Assembly: GCF_902499135.1 (NCBI RefSeq)
Contig: NZ_CABVPR010000002.1
Location: 1-64,000 of the forward strand
From: Burkholderia dolosa
GTDB taxonomy: Bacteria; Pseudomonadota; Gammaproteobacteria; Burkholderiales; Burkholderiaceae
Length of the DNA: 64,000 nucleotides
Reading direction: 5' to 3'
The position numbers and the translations under genes are program-made. A model generated the notes under the pieces. It saw only the letters and a list, made by a program, of their open reading frames with translations. It did no database searches and was not told the DNA's origin. Every line of letters starts with the position of its first letter. Positions within the stretch are counted from its first letter, which is position 1. Positions 27,047-38,456 of the stretch are shown piece after piece.

Positions 27047-27937
27047 TCAGCGGGCAGGCGGCAGCGTGATGCCGGAGAACGTCTTGATCACGGCGGAATC
27101 GTCCTCGCCGCCGTAGCCGGCGCTCGACGCGCTCATGAACATCTGGTGCGCGGCGGCCGACAGCGGCAGCGGGAATTTGCTGCGGCGCGCGGTATCGAGC
27201 ACGAGGCCGAGATCCTTCACGAAGATGTCGACGGCCGACAGCGGCGTGTAGTCGCCGTTCAGAATGTGCGGCACGCGGTTCTCGAACATCCACGAATTGC
27301 CGGCGCTGTGCGTGATCACGTCGTACAGCGCGTCGGGATCGACGCCTTCGCGCAGGCCGAGCGCCATCGCCTCGGCGGCCGCCGCGATGTGCACGCCGGC
27401 CAGCAGCTGGTTGATGATCTTCACTTTCGAGCCGATGCCGTGCGCATCGCCGAGCCGGTACACGTTGCCCGCGATCGCGGCGAGCACGTCTTCGCATGTC
27501 GCATAGGCGGCGGCGGGCCCGGACGTCATCATCGTCATCTCGCCCGCTGCGGCGCGCGCCGCGCCGCCCGACACGGGCGCGTCGAGCATCTGCAGGCCGG
27601 CGGCCTCGATGCGTGCGCCGAGCGCGATCGCGAATTCGGGGGCGACGGTCGCGCTCGCGATCACGACGCCGCCCGGTTTCATCTGCGCGACGGCGCCGTG
27701 CTCGCCGAACAGCACCGTTTCGGTCTGCGCGGCATTGACGACCAGCGTGACGACGACGTCGCACTGCGCGCCGAGCTCGGCCGGCGTCGCGCATGCGATG
27801 CCGCCTTCGGCCGCGAACGTGCGCAGCACGTCGGCGCGCACGTCGCACGCATGCACGCGGAAACCGGCACGCAGCAGCGAGCGCGCGACGCCGAGGCCCA
27901 TCGCGCCGAGGCCGATGACTCCAACATTTCGTGACAT
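27047..27937 (-). CDS. ltnD: L-threonate dehydrogenase, HIBADH family
   Basis: 296 residues, 3-hydroxyisobutyrate dehydrogenase-like. NAD-binding GVIGLGAMGLGVA at 5-17, DAPVSGGAARA substrate loop near 120 and catalytic Lys in GIGSKVKIINQLL near 170. LtnD oxidises L-threonate to 2-oxo-tetronate. The ATG at 27937 is preferred over an in-frame TTG two codons upstream. With denD at the other end, the operon covers both L-threonate and D-erythronate. Confidence 0.85.
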   Translation of the reverse strand: MSRNVGVIGLGAMGLGVARSLLRAGFRVHACDVRADVLRTFAAEGGIACATPAELGAQCDVVVTLVVNAAQTETVLFGEHGAVAQMKPGGVVIASATVAPEFAIALGARIEAAGLQMLDAPVSGGAARAAAGEMTMMTSGPAAAYATCEDVLAAIAGNVYRLGDAHGIGSKVKIINQLLAGVHIAAAAEAMALGLREGVDPDALYDVITHSAGNSWMFENRVPHILNGDYTPLSAVDIFVKDLGLVLDTARRSKFPLPLSAAAHQMFMSASSAGYGGEDDSAVIKTFSGITLPPAR

Positions 27938-28007
27938 GGTCAACCTTGATCGATTCGGGAAAGGGTCGGGAAGGCGGCGGCGCCGGATTCGGCGGCTGCC
28001 GCCGCGT

Positions 28008-28712
28008 TCAGCAGATGCCGGCTTCCGCGAGACGGCGGGCCGCGTTGTACATGTGCGTGCGTGCCGCGTTGCGCGCGGCCATCGGATCGCGCGCGCGGAT
28101 CGCGTCCGCGATCGCCGCGTGCTCGTCGCGCACCTGCCGCGAGAAATCCTCGCGCGTCGCCTCGTTGCGGCGCGTGACCTTCACGCCCGCTTCGAGGTAC
28201 TGATTCAGGAACTGCAGCGTCTTCAGGAAATACGGATTGCCGGTGACGGCCGCGATCGTGCGGTGGAACGCGACGTCTTCGGCGACGCCGTCGCGCCCTT
28301 CGGCGACCGCCGCGTCGATCCGGCGCAGCGCGTCGTCGATGTCGGCCATGTCGTCGTCGGTGCGGCGCAGCGCGGCTTCGGCCGCGACTTCGGCTTCGAT
28401 CGCGCGGCGCACCGCGAGCAGATGCGGCAGCGAGCTCGCCTCGACCGCTTCCGCGTAGTCGATCCGCAGCGGCCGGATCGCGCCGTGCTGGTTCACGTAC
28501 ACGCCGCTGCCCTGGCGCGGCTCGACGACGCCTTCGTTCTTCAGCCGCGAGATCGCTTCGCGGATCACCGTGCGACTCACGCCGAACTCCTGCGCGAGCA
28601 CGGCTTCCGTCGGCAGCTTGCCGGTGGCCGCGAAACTGCCGACTTCGATCTGCTTCAGCAGTTGCTGCGCGACGTGATCGCTCATCGCGCGGGCAGGGAT
28701 TTTCTCGAACAT
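28008..28712 (-). CDS. GntR/FadR-family regulator of the tetronate operon
   Basis: 234 residues: winged helix-turn-helix (about 10-75, LPTEAVLAQEFGVSRTVIREAI) and an FCD all-helical ligand domain (about 95-220) with metal-site residues Asp/His in VAFHRTIAA, DEHAAI and RTHMYNA. It lies immediately upstream of ltnD in the same orientation and is probably a repressor released by a tetronate intermediate. A palindromic site at 28723-28751 lies just before its start codon. Confidence 0.85.
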   Translation of the reverse strand: MFEKIPARAMSDHVAQQLLKQIEVGSFAATGKLPTEAVLAQEFGVSRTVIREAISRLKNEGVVEPRQGSGVYVNQHGAIRPLRIDYAEAVEASSLPHLLAVRRAIEAEVAAEAALRRTDDDMADIDDALRRIDAAVAEGRDGVAEDVAFHRTIAAVTGNPYFLKTLQFLNQYLEAGVKVTRRNEATREDFSRQVRDEHAAIADAIRARDPMAARNAARTHMYNAARRLAEAGIC

Positions 28713-28722
28713 GGTGCGCTTG

Positions 28723-28751
28723 TTTGTAAGGTGATGTGGTCATCATACAAA
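28723..28751. promoter_or_regulatory. Nested palindrome, candidate GntR operator
   Basis: TTTGTA (28723-28728) and TACAAA (28746-28751) flank an inner inverted repeat TGATG-TGGT-CATCA (28732-28745), 10 to 40 bp upstream of the gntR start. The spacing and position fit autoregulation by the FadR-type protein. Confidence 0.55.
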
Positions 28752-28912
28752 TTTGAGCGCGCAGCAGCATCCGGGATAACCCTCGATCTGCGGCAATCAA
28801 CGTCGGCTAAATCGAATGAAACCGGTTCCAATCAACATCGATCCGACGCGATCGTGCGCGGCGCGCGGTCGCTGGCCGAAGCGGAAGCGCGATCGACGGC
28901 GACCGGCGCCGA

Positions 28913-29980
28913 TCAGTCGGCGACGTCTTCGATGGAATCGATCGCCGCGACGGCGCCGGCTTCCGCCGCTTCCGCGCCGCGCTCGCGATACGCGGCCGGC
29001 GGCACGCCGAACTGCTTGCGGAATTCGCGTCCGAGATGCGATGCATCGGCGAATCCGCAGCTCGATGCAATGTCGGCGACCGTGCGGTCCGAGCTGGTCA
29101 GCAGCCACGCGGCCGTGCGCAGCCGCACCTGCTTCGCGAACGCCTGCGGACTCTTGCCGGTCTCGGCCTTGAACAGCCGTTCGAGCTGCCGCGTCGACAG
29201 ATCGAGCTTGCATGCGAGCTCCTCGAGCGGCAGCGCGCGGCCGACATGCTGTTCCATCAGAAGAATCGCGCGCTTGACCTTCGGGTGCGTGGCCGGCTCG
29301 AGCCCCGGCGGATGCGGCTGCGGCGCATTGCCCTTCTGCATCTCGCCGACGAGCAGGATGCGCAGCGCCTTCTGCACGGTCGCGTGATCGAAATGGCGCA
29401 GCAGGATCGCGGCGGCGACGTCGATCGACGCGCGTCCACCCGAGCAGGTGATCCGGCGCCGGTCGATCACGAACAGCCGGTCGGCGATCAGCAGATCCGG
29501 ATCGGCGGCCGGAAAGCGCTCGATGAAATCCCAGTAGTGGAACCAGCTGACGCACGTGCGGTAGCCGTCGAGCACGCCCGCGCGCATCAGCGTGAACACG
29601 CCGGTGCAGATGCCGACGACCGTCGCGCCGTCGGCTGCCGCGCGGCGGATGAAGTCGAGCGTTTCGGGCCCCGCCTGCGGCCCCGAATGCAGCAGCCCGC
29701 CGACGACGACCACGTAGTCGAACGGCTCGGCCGCGTCGAACGTCTCCCACGGCGTGATCTGGATTCCGCAGCTCGCGCGCACCGGCGCGAGCGTGTCGCC
29801 GATCACGCTCCACGCACAGCGCACCGGCTTGCTGTAGTCGCCGTCGTCGGCCGACAGCCGCAGCATGTCGACGAAGCCCGAGAACGCCGTCAACGTGAAG
29901 TTCGGCAGCAGCACGATGCCGAAGCGGATGCGCCGCGGCGCGGGTTCGGCAAGGGGAGAAGCGGGTACGTCGGGGTTCAT
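28913..29980 (-). CDS. GlxA-family regulator divergent to sdaA-sox, GbdR/SouR type
   Basis: 355 residues from the ATG at 29980; a GTG at 29998 would add six residues and neither has a strong ribosome binding site. Residues about 20-185 form a DJ-1/PfpI-like sensor domain with GICTGVFTL, and about 240-335 form an AraC double helix-turn-helix ([21 protein letters not shown]). In Pseudomonas aeruginosa GbdR and SouR of this family activate betaine and sarcosine catabolism. The position next to sdaA-soxBDAG supports the same role here. Confidence 0.85.
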   Translation of the reverse strand: MNPDVPASPLAEPAPRRIRFGIVLLPNFTLTAFSGFVDMLRLSADDGDYSKPVRCAWSVIGDTLAPVRASCGIQITPWETFDAAEPFDYVVVVGGLLHSGPQAGPETLDFIRRAAADGATVVGICTGVFTLMRAGVLDGYRTCVSWFHYWDFIERFPAADPDLLIADRLFVIDRRRITCSGGRASIDVAAAILLRHFDHATVQKALRILLVGEMQKGNAPQPHPPGLEPATHPKVKRAILLMEQHVGRALPLEELACKLDLSTRQLERLFKAETGKSPQAFAKQVRLRTAAWLLTSSDRTVADIASSCGFADASHLGREFRKQFGVPPAAYRERGAEAAEAGAVAAIDSIEDVAD

Positions 29981-30264
29981 CGCGGCCAATCTCGTCACGC
30001 CGGTCGGGCGGTCTCACTCGTTTCAGTCTGTTTGCGGGTACGGCTGCCGGGGCGGCGCGGATGAAGCCAGCGTCGCCGATCGGCTCGCGGCCGACTTGTG
30101 GTTTTCCGTCGCGAACCATCGCCAAAACGCACTTTCGGGGCGGGCGGCGCGGCGCTTGGCGGCGCTATCCCACGCCGATGCCGTTTTTGTTCTATCGGCC
30201 GATTTTACGCTTTGGTGTACTGGCGTCCAACGACACTTCACGCATGCCCACCAAAGGAAGCCAG

Positions 30265-31650
<1,386 letters not shown>

Positions 31651-31666
31651 CGAAAGGTGCATCAAC

Positions 31667-32911
31667 ATGAGCCGCTACTCGATATTCAGCCTGTTCCGCA
31701 ACGGCCTGTCGTATCACGAGAACTGGGAAAAGCAGTGGAAGAGCCCCGAGCCGAAGCGCGAGTATGACGTCGTGATCGTCGGCGGCGGCGGGCACGGCCT
31801 CGCGACCGCGTATTACCTGGCGAAGGAGCACGGGATCACGAACGTCGCGATTCTCGAGAAGGGCTGGATCGGCGGCGGCAACACCGCGCGCAACACGACG
31901 ATCGTGCGCTCGAACTACCTGTGGGACGAATCGGCCGCGCTGTACGAGAAGGCGATGAAGCTGTGGGAAGGGCTGTCGCAGGATCTCAACTACAACGTGA
32001 TGTTCAGCCAGCGCGGCGTGATGAACCTCGCGCATACGCTGCAGGACGTGCGCGATACCGAGCGCCGCGTGAATGCGAACCGGCTGAACGGCGTCGACGC
32101 CGAGTTCCTCACGCCCGCGCAGATCAAGGAGATCGAGCCGACGATCAACCTGAACAGCCGCTATCCGGTGCTCGGCGCGTCGATCCAGCGCCGTGCGGGC
32201 GTCGCGCGTCACGACGCGGTCGCATGGGGCTTCGCACGCGGCGCGGACCGCGCAGGCGTCGACATCATCCAGAACTGCCAGGTCACCGGCATTCGCCGCG
32301 AAGGCGGCGCCGTGGTCGGCGTCGATACGGTGAAGGGCTTCATCAAGGCGAAGAAGGTCGCGGTGGTCGCGGCCGGCAACACGACGACGCTGGCCGACAT
32401 GGCCGGCGTGCGGCTGCCGATCGAAAGCCATCCGCTGCAGGCGCTCGTGTCGGAGCCGATCAAGCCGGTCGTCAACTCGGTGATCATGTCGAACGCGGTG
32501 CACGCGTACATCAGCCAGTCCGACAAGGGCGACCTGGTGATCGGCGCGGGCATCGACCAGTACACAGGCTTCGGCCAGCGCGGCAGCTTCCACATCATCG
32601 AAGGCACGCTGCAGGCGATCGTCGAGATGTTCCCGGTGTTCTCGCGCGTGCGGATGAACCGTCAGTGGGGCGGCATCGTCGACGTGTCGCCGGACGCGTG
32701 CCCGATCATCAGCAAGACCGACGTGAAGGGCCTCTATTTCAACTGCGGCTGGGGCACCGGCGGCTTCAAGGCGACGCCGGGCTCGGGCTGGGTGTTCGCG
32801 CACACGATCGCGCGCGACGAGCCGCATCCGCTGAACGCGCCGTTCGCGCTCGACCGCTTCTACACGGGCCACCTGATCGACGAGCACGGCGCAGCCGCCG
32901 TCGCGCACTGA
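31667..32911 (+). CDS. soxB: Sarcosine oxidase subunit beta
   Basis: 414 residues. FAD-binding Rossmann motif [21 protein letters not shown] at 31-51 (GxGxxG) and the DAO fold with the [17 protein letters not shown] loop near the C terminus. It carries the FAD/FMN active site of the heterotetrameric enzyme that oxidises sarcosine to glycine and forms 5,10-methylenetetrahydrofolate and peroxide. It is followed by soxD after 79 bp. Confidence 0.94.
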   Translation: MSRYSIFSLFRNGLSYHENWEKQWKSPEPKREYDVVIVGGGGHGLATAYYLAKEHGITNVAILEKGWIGGGNTARNTTIVRSNYLWDESAALYEKAMKLWEGLSQDLNYNVMFSQRGVMNLAHTLQDVRDTERRVNANRLNGVDAEFLTPAQIKEIEPTINLNSRYPVLGASIQRRAGVARHDAVAWGFARGADRAGVDIIQNCQVTGIRREGGAVVGVDTVKGFIKAKKVAVVAAGNTTTLADMAGVRLPIESHPLQALVSEPIKPVVNSVIMSNAVHAYISQSDKGDLVIGAGIDQYTGFGQRGSFHIIEGTLQAIVEMFPVFSRVRMNRQWGGIVDVSPDACPIISKTDVKGLYFNCGWGTGGFKATPGSGWVFAHTIARDEPHPLNAPFALDRFYTGHLIDEHGAAAVAH

Positions 32912-32990
32912 CCAACCACCGCGCACAGACGTGCATGGGCCGCGGTCGGGCGCGCGAGCGCCGACTGCGGTCGACAGAGGAGAAGGAAAC

Positions 32991-33290
32991 ATGTTGCTGA
33001 TCGAATGTCCGTGGTGCGGGCCGCGCGCCGAATCCGAGTTCACGTGCGGCGGCGAAGCCGACATCGTGCGCCCGGTCGACAACGAGAAGATGACCGATCG
33101 CGAATGGGGCGAATACGTGTTCATGCGTGAAAACAAGCGCGGGCTGCACCGCGAGCAGTGGCTGCACACGCAGGGCTGCCGCCGCTGGTTCAAGGTGACG
33201 CGCGACACCGTCACGTACGAGATCAAGGGCTACGAAAAATTTGGCGGCGCGGCTGCCGGCAACGCACACGAAGAGGGCACCAGCAAATGA
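32991..33290 (+). CDS. soxD: Sarcosine oxidase subunit delta
   Basis: 99 residues, start behind GAGGAGAAG. Zinc-site cysteines occur as ECPWCG near 5-10, with Cys19 and a later Cys/His pair (HTQGC near 57-61). This small subunit binds zinc and completes the alpha-beta-gamma-delta complex. Its stop overlaps the soxA start by four bases (ATGA at 33287). Confidence 0.93.
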   Translation: MLLIECPWCGPRAESEFTCGGEADIVRPVDNEKMTDREWGEYVFMRENKRGLHREQWLHTQGCRRWFKVTRDTVTYEIKGYEKFGGAAAGNAHEEGTSK

Positions 33291-36200
33291 GCCAGAAAGA
33301 CCGTCTCGGCACCGGAGGCCGCATCAACCGCGCGATTCCGTTGACGTTCACGTTCAACGGCCGCACGTATCAGGGCTTTCAGGGCGACACGCTCGCGTCC
33401 GCGCTGCTCGCGAACGGCGTGCATTTCGTCGCGCGCAGCTTCAAGTACCACCGTCCGCGCGGGATCGTCACGGCGGGCGTCGAGGAGCCGAACGCCGTCG
33501 TGCAGCTCGAAACCGGTCCGTACACCGTGCCGAACGCGCGCGCGACCGAGATCGAGCTCTACCAGGGCCTCGTCGCGACGAGCGTGAACGCGGAGCCGTC
33601 GCTCGAGAACGACAAGTACGCGATCAACCAGAAGCTGTCGCGGTTCCTGCCGGCCGGCTTCTACTACAAGACGTTCATGTGGCCGCGCAGGATGTGGCCG
33701 AAATACGAAGAGAAGATTCGCGAGGCGGCCGGTCTCGGCAAGGCGCCCGACACGCTCGACGCCGATCGCTACGACAAGCGCTATGCGCACTGCGACGTGC
33801 TCGTGGTCGGCGGCGGCCCGTCGGGTCTCGCGGCCGCGCATGCGGCGGCGACGGCCGGCGCGCGCGTGATGCTCGTCGACGATCAGCGCGAGCTCGGCGG
33901 CAGCCTGCTGTCGTGCCGCGCGGAAATCGACGGCAAGCCCGCGCTGCAGTGGGTCGAGAAGATCGAGGCCGAACTGCGCAAGCTGCCCGACGTGACGATC
34001 CTGTCGCGCAGCACCGCGTTCGGCTATCAGGATCACAACCTCGTGACGATCACGCAGCGGCTGACCGATCATCTGCCGGTGTCGATGCGCAAGGGCACGC
34101 GCGAGCTGCTGTGGAAGGTGCGCGCGAAGCGCGTGATTCTCGCGACCGGCGCGCACGAACGGCCGATCGTGTTCGGCAACAACGATCTGCCGGGCGTGAT
34201 GCTGGCCGGCGCGGTGTCCACGTACGTTCATCGCTTCGGCGTGCTGCCGGGCCGCAATGCGGTCGTGTTCACGAACAACGACCGTGCGTATCAGACCGCG
34301 CTCGACCTGAAGGCGTGCGGCGCGAAGGTGACGGTCGTCGATTCGCGCGCATCGTCGAACGGCGCGCTGCCCGCAGCCGCGAAGCGGCAGGGCGTGACGG
34401 TGATGAGCGGTGCGGTCGTCACGGCCGCGTCGGGCAAGTGGCGCGTAGCGTCGGTCGACGTCGCATCGTATACGAACGGCCAGACCGGCGGCAGGCTGCA
34501 GTCGCTGCCGTGCGACCTCGTCGCGATGTCGGGCGGCTTCAGCCCGGTGCTGCACCTGTTCGCGCAGTCGGGCGGCAAGGCGTGCTGGAACGACGAAAAG
34601 GCGTGCTTCCTGCCCGGCAAGCCGGTGCAGGCGGAAGCGAGCGTCGGCGCGGCGGCCGGCGAATTCGGCCTGGCGCGCGCGCTGCGGCTCGCGCTCGACG
34701 CGGGCATCGAAGCGGCGAAGGCCGCGGGCTTCACGGCCGCGCAGCGTCCCGTCGCGCCGCAGGTCGCGGAGACGGTCGAAGACGCGCTGCAGCCGCTGTG
34801 GCTCGTCGGCAGCCGCGAAGCGGCCGCACGCGGGCCGAAGCAGTTCGTCGATTTCCAGAACGACGTGTCGGCTGCCGACATCCTGCTCGCCGCGCGCGAA
34901 GGCTTCGACTCGGTCGAGCACGTGAAGCGCTACACGGCGATGGGCTTCGGCACCGATCAGGGCAAGCTCGGCAACATCAACGGGATGGCGATCCTCGCGC
35001 AGGCGCTCGGCAAGTCGATTCCCGAAACCGGCACGACGACGTTCCGCCCCAACTACACGCCCGTGTCGTTCGGCACGTTCGCGGGCCGCGAGCTCGGCGA
35101 CTTCCTCGATCCGATCCGCAAGACCTGCGTTCACGAATGGCACGTCGAGCACGGCGCGATGTTCGAGGACGTCGGCAACTGGAAGCGGCCGTGGTACTTC
35201 CCGAAGAACGGCGAGGATCTGCATGCGGCCGTCAAGCGCGAATGCCTCGCGGTGCGCAACAGTGTCGGCATCCTCGACGCGTCGACGCTCGGCAAGATCG
35301 ACATCCAGGGCCCGGACGCGGTGAAGCTGCTGAACTGGATGTACACGAACCCGTGGAACAAGCTCGAAGTCGGCAAGTGCCGCTACGGGCTGATGCTCGA
35401 CGAGAACGGCATGGTGTTCGACGACGGCGTGACGGTACGCCTCGCCGAGCAGCATTTCATGATGACGACGACGACCGGCGGCGCGGCGCGCGTGCTCACG
35501 TGGCTCGAGCGCTGGCTGCAGACCGAATGGCCCGACATGAAGGTGCGCCTCGCGTCGGTCACCGATCACTGGGCGACGTTCGCGGTGGTCGGGCCGAAGA
35601 GCCGCAAGGTCGTGCAGAAGGTGTGTCAGGACATCGACTTCGGCAACGACGCGTTTCCGTTCATGAGCTACCGGAACGGCACCGTCGCGGGCGTGAAGGC
35701 GCGCGTGATGCGGATCAGCTTCTCCGGCGAGCTCGCGTACGAAGTGAACGTGCCGGCCAACGCGGGTCGCGCGGTGTGGGAAGCGCTGATGGCCGCGGGC
35801 GCCGAGTTCGACATCACGCCGTACGGCACCGAGACGATGCACGTGCTGCGCGCGGAGAAGGGCTACATCATCGTCGGCCAGGACACCGACGGCTCGGTCA
35901 CGCCGTACGACCTCGGGATGGGCGGGCTCGTCGCGAAGTCGAAGGACTTCCTCGGCAAGCGTTCGCTGTCGCGTTCGGATACCGCGAAGGAGGGCCGCAA
36001 GCAGTTCGTCGGCCTCTTGACCGACGACGAGCAGTTCGTGCTGCCCGAAGGCGCGCAGATCGTCGCGAAGGACACGCAGGTGTCCACGGTCGATCCGACG
36101 CCGATGATCGGCCACGTGACGTCGAGCTACTACAGCCCGATCCTGCAGCGCTCGATCGCGCTCGCCGTGGTGAAGGGCGGCCTGAACAAGATGGGCGAGA

Positions 36201-36298
36201 GCGTCGTGATTCCGCTGGCCGACGGCAAGCGCATCACCGCGAAAATTTCGAGCCCGGTTTTCTACGATACCGAAGGGGTGCGCCAGCATGTGGAATGA
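33287..36298 (+). CDS. soxA: Sarcosine oxidase subunit alpha
   Basis: 1003 residues, full length. Order: 2Fe-2S-like ferredoxin-fold N terminus without cluster cysteines (about 15-110), NAD-binding pyridine-nucleotide oxidoreductase domain with VVGGGPSGLAAAHAA (about 172-186), and a C-terminal GcvT-like folate-binding half (about 600-1000). It binds NAD and tetrahydrofolate in the complex. It overlaps soxD by four bases and soxG by 11 bases, so the operon is tightly coupled. Confidence 0.94.
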   Translation: MSQKDRLGTGGRINRAIPLTFTFNGRTYQGFQGDTLASALLANGVHFVARSFKYHRPRGIVTAGVEEPNAVVQLETGPYTVPNARATEIELYQGLVATSVNAEPSLENDKYAINQKLSRFLPAGFYYKTFMWPRRMWPKYEEKIREAAGLGKAPDTLDADRYDKRYAHCDVLVVGGGPSGLAAAHAAATAGARVMLVDDQRELGGSLLSCRAEIDGKPALQWVEKIEAELRKLPDVTILSRSTAFGYQDHNLVTITQRLTDHLPVSMRKGTRELLWKVRAKRVILATGAHERPIVFGNNDLPGVMLAGAVSTYVHRFGVLPGRNAVVFTNNDRAYQTALDLKACGAKVTVVDSRASSNGALPAAAKRQGVTVMSGAVVTAASGKWRVASVDVASYTNGQTGGRLQSLPCDLVAMSGGFSPVLHLFAQSGGKACWNDEKACFLPGKPVQAEASVGAAAGEFGLARALRLALDAGIEAAKAAGFTAAQRPVAPQVAETVEDALQPLWLVGSREAAARGPKQFVDFQNDVSAADILLAAREGFDSVEHVKRYTAMGFGTDQGKLGNINGMAILAQALGKSIPETGTTTFRPNYTPVSFGTFAGRELGDFLDPIRKTCVHEWHVEHGAMFEDVGNWKRPWYFPKNGEDLHAAVKRECLAVRNSVGILDASTLGKIDIQGPDAVKLLNWMYTNPWNKLEVGKCRYGLMLDENGMVFDDGVTVRLAEQHFMMTTTTGGAARVLTWLERWLQTEWPDMKVRLASVTDHWATFAVVGPKSRKVVQKVCQDIDFGNDAFPFMSYRNGTVAGVKARVMRISFSGELAYEVNVPANAGRAVWEALMAAGAEFDITPYGTETMHVLRAEKGYIIVGQDTDGSVTPYDLGMGGLVAKSKDFLGKRSLSRSDTAKEGRKQFVGLLTDDEQFVLPEGAQIVAKDTQVSTVDPTPMIGHVTSSYYSPILQRSIALAVVKGGLNKMGESVVIPLADGKRITAKISSPVFYDTEGVRQHVE

Positions 36299-36920
36299 AA
36301 CGAGAAACCAGACGCAGGTCGCGGTCGCGGGCGGCGTGACGCTCGAGTCGCCGTTCGTCGGCGCGGCCGACGTGCTGAAGGTGCATCAGGCACGCGCATC
36401 GAAGAAGTTCGCGCTGCGTGAGCGGCCGTTCCTCGATCTCGTCAACGTGCGCGGCGAGCTCGGCGATCCGGCATTCGTCGACGCGTTCGAGCGCGTGGTC
36501 GGCTGCCGGCCGCCGGCGGAGCCGAACACGGTCGCGCGCGGTGCCGAATACGACGTGCTGTGGCTCGGCCCCGACGAATGGCTCGTGCGTTCGAACGGAC
36601 CCGTGCAGGCCGGCGTGCTCGAGGCGCAGCTCGCGCGAGCCGTGCAGGGTTCGTATGCGGCGGCGGTCGACGTCGGCAGCGGCTACACGGTCGTCGAGAT
36701 CAGCGGCGAACGCGTGCGCGACGTGCTCGCGCGCGGCTGCCCGCTCGATCTTCATCCGCGCGTGTTCAAGCCGGGCCAGTGCGCGCAGTCGCACTACTTC
36801 AAGGCATCGATCGTGCTGGTCCCGACCGGCGACGATACGTTCGAACTCGTCGTGCGCCGCAGCTTCGCCGACTATTTCGTGCGCATCATGCTCGACGCCG
36901 CGGAGCCGCTGCTGTCATGA
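36288..36920 (+). CDS. soxG: Sarcosine oxidase subunit gamma
   Basis: 210 residues, GcvT-like fold subunit. The pattern LVNVRGELGDPAFVDAFERVVG and DVLWLGPDEWLV is typical of SoxG, which packs against SoxA. It starts inside the end of soxA and overlaps the next gene by four bases (ATGA at 36917). Confidence 0.92.
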   Translation: MWNETRNQTQVAVAGGVTLESPFVGAADVLKVHQARASKKFALRERPFLDLVNVRGELGDPAFVDAFERVVGCRPPAEPNTVARGAEYDVLWLGPDEWLVRSNGPVQAGVLEAQLARAVQGSYAAAVDVGSGYTVVEISGERVRDVLARGCPLDLHPRVFKPGQCAQSHYFKASIVLVPTGDDTFELVVRRSFADYFVRIMLDAAEPLLS

Positions 36921-37357
36921 AGCCGTTCGACGAACCGTTCGCGGCGATCGACGCGCCGCGCGTGCGCGGGCTCGGATGGAGCGTGTTCGTCGACGAACTG
37001 AAGGTGCCGGCGCGGATCGGCATCCACGCGCACGAGCACGAAGCGCCGCAGCCGGTCGTGATCGATGCGCGGCTCGGATATCGCTGCGAGCCGAGCGAGC
37101 AGGGCGAGTGGATCGATTACGACGGCTACTGCGCGCGCATCGCGTCGTTCCTCGCGCACAAGCCGCATACGCGGCTGCTCGAGACGCTCGTCGCCGATAT
37201 CGCGGTGCTGTCGTTCCGCGAATGGCCCGCGCTCGAATCGCTGACGCTGTCCGTGCACAAGCCGAAGATCCGGCCCGGCACGACGCGCGTCGGCGTATCG
37301 CTCGACTGGACGCGCGGCGATTACCTGCGATGGGTCGGAGACGCGGCGCGGGTTTGA
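36917..37357 (+). CDS. Dihydroneopterin aldolase (FolB)-like protein in the sox operon
   Basis: 146 residues, T-fold. Recognised by VFVDELKVPARIGIHAHEHE...Q, IDYDGYCARI and LLETLVADIA, with the family Glu, Tyr and the Lys of LSVHKPKI apparently kept. FolB makes the 6-hydroxymethylpterin precursor of folate; related enzymes epimerise dihydroneopterin derivatives. It is translationally coupled to soxG, which places it in sarcosine demethylation, a folate-dependent reaction. It may supply or repair folate, or have a new role. Genes more often found here (glyA, purU) are absent. Confidence 0.8.
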   Translation: MKPFDEPFAAIDAPRVRGLGWSVFVDELKVPARIGIHAHEHEAPQPVVIDARLGYRCEPSEQGEWIDYDGYCARIASFLAHKPHTRLLETLVADIAVLSFREWPALESLTLSVHKPKIRPGTTRVGVSLDWTRGDYLRWVGDAARV

Positions 37358-37487
37358 GTCGGCGGGCGGCGCACCGGCATGCTGCCCGCAGGCCGGTGCG
37401 CTCGACCGTTGCGCTCGCATCGTTCGTCGAACGGGCGAGCGGGCGACGGGCGTGACACTGCGGTGTCGTCGTTCTTCGGAAGCCTGA

Positions 37488-37510
37488 GCGACGACGCGCT
37501 TCGTCGTCGC
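37488..37510. other. Hairpin between convergent genes
   Basis: A nine-base perfect stem GCGACGACG / CGTCGTCGC with loop CGCTT lies between the folB-like gene and the convergent transglycosylase gene. There is no T tract, so termination is uncertain. Confidence 0.35.
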
Positions 37511-37544
37511 GCATCGCGGCGCGCCGATCGGCGCGCCGCCGAAC

Positions 37545-38219
37545 CTACCGGCCGTTGCGACCGGAAGGCGAGGCGGACGCGGTAGCCGCCGCCGACGCAC
37601 CGACCGGCACCATTCGCATCGTTCGATCGTCGGCTGCCTTCACGTCGTCGCGCGGTTCGAGCACGAACCGGAACGAATCGACCCGCTGCAGCACCTTCGC
37701 CGCATACGCGTTCGATCCGCCGTAGCTCTTCAGCGCCGCCTGCACGTTGCCGCCGGCCGCCTTCACGTAGCCGGACAGGATCGCGGAGCCGGCTTCGACG
37801 TTCGCGTTCGGCTCGGTCAGGTCCTTCACGTTGCGCAGCAGCCCGCGATGCGCGGCCGGCACGACCTGCATCAATCCGGTCGCGCCATGCTGGCCGCGCG
37901 CCTTTTCCTGGAAGCGCGATTCGATCGAGATGATCGCGTACACGAGCGCCGGCGGCAGCGAGTACTTCGTCGCGGTGACGCTGACGATATCCGCAAGCTT
38001 CGCCGCCTTCTCTTTCGCGACGCCGAATTTCTTGATCAGGTACGACGTGATGCGGCGGTTTGCTTCGTTTGACTGATCGTTCGCGAGCGGCTCGGACGCG
38101 ACGGACGGTGCCGATGCCGCCGTGTCGGACGCCGTCGCCGGCGATGCGGACGCGAGCTGCGCCGATGCCTGCTGCGCGATGCCGAGCGAAAGCACGATCA
38201 GACAGAGAAACCGTCGCAT
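37545..38219 (-). CDS. Lytic transglycosylase, SLT/goose lysozyme-like
   Basis: 224 residues with a signal peptide (cleavage near ASA-QL, residue 20) and an Ala/Ser-rich linker. The catalytic domain (about 65-185) has the Glu of IISIESRF, GATGLMQVVPA, LTEPNANVEAGSAILSGY and ALKSYGGSNAYAAKV. It cleaves peptidoglycan glycan strands in the periplasm. It is convergent with the sox operon and unlinked to secretion-system genes, so a housekeeping or regulated wall-remodelling role is likely. Confidence 0.85.
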   Translation of the reverse strand: MRRFLCLIVLSLGIAQQASAQLASASPATASDTAASAPSVASEPLANDQSNEANRRITSYLIKKFGVAKEKAAKLADIVSVTATKYSLPPALVYAIISIESRFQEKARGQHGATGLMQVVPAAHRGLLRNVKDLTEPNANVEAGSAILSGYVKAAGGNVQAALKSYGGSNAYAAKVLQRVDSFRFVLEPRDDVKAADDRTMRMVPVGASAAATASASPSGRNGR

Positions 38220-38456
38220 GGTCGAAAGCGGGGAAATGGAAGGCGCACAGTATATCGGCCAATCGCCGCGGTCGGGCGAGGGCCGGCTCGAATGAAAGCG
38301 CCGTGTAGGCTTGTGTCGGCTCGCGCGGCCGATCGTCGATCGTTGCGCGAGCACCTACTGGAATCCGCACGAATCGGGCGCGCACGCGGACATCGGGATG
38401 CGGCCGCGTGCGCCAGCGCGCGCACGCTACACGTCACGTTGCGTTTGCGCGGCCGC

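Noticed and set aside
33230-36339. Frames of over 1000 codons opposite and alongside soxA
   Set aside because: Shadows of a long, strongly biased gene; no motifs.
37654-37680. GGTTCGA-like string as a tRNA T-loop
   Set aside because: It lies inside the transglycosylase coding region and no acceptor or anticodon arm can be drawn.
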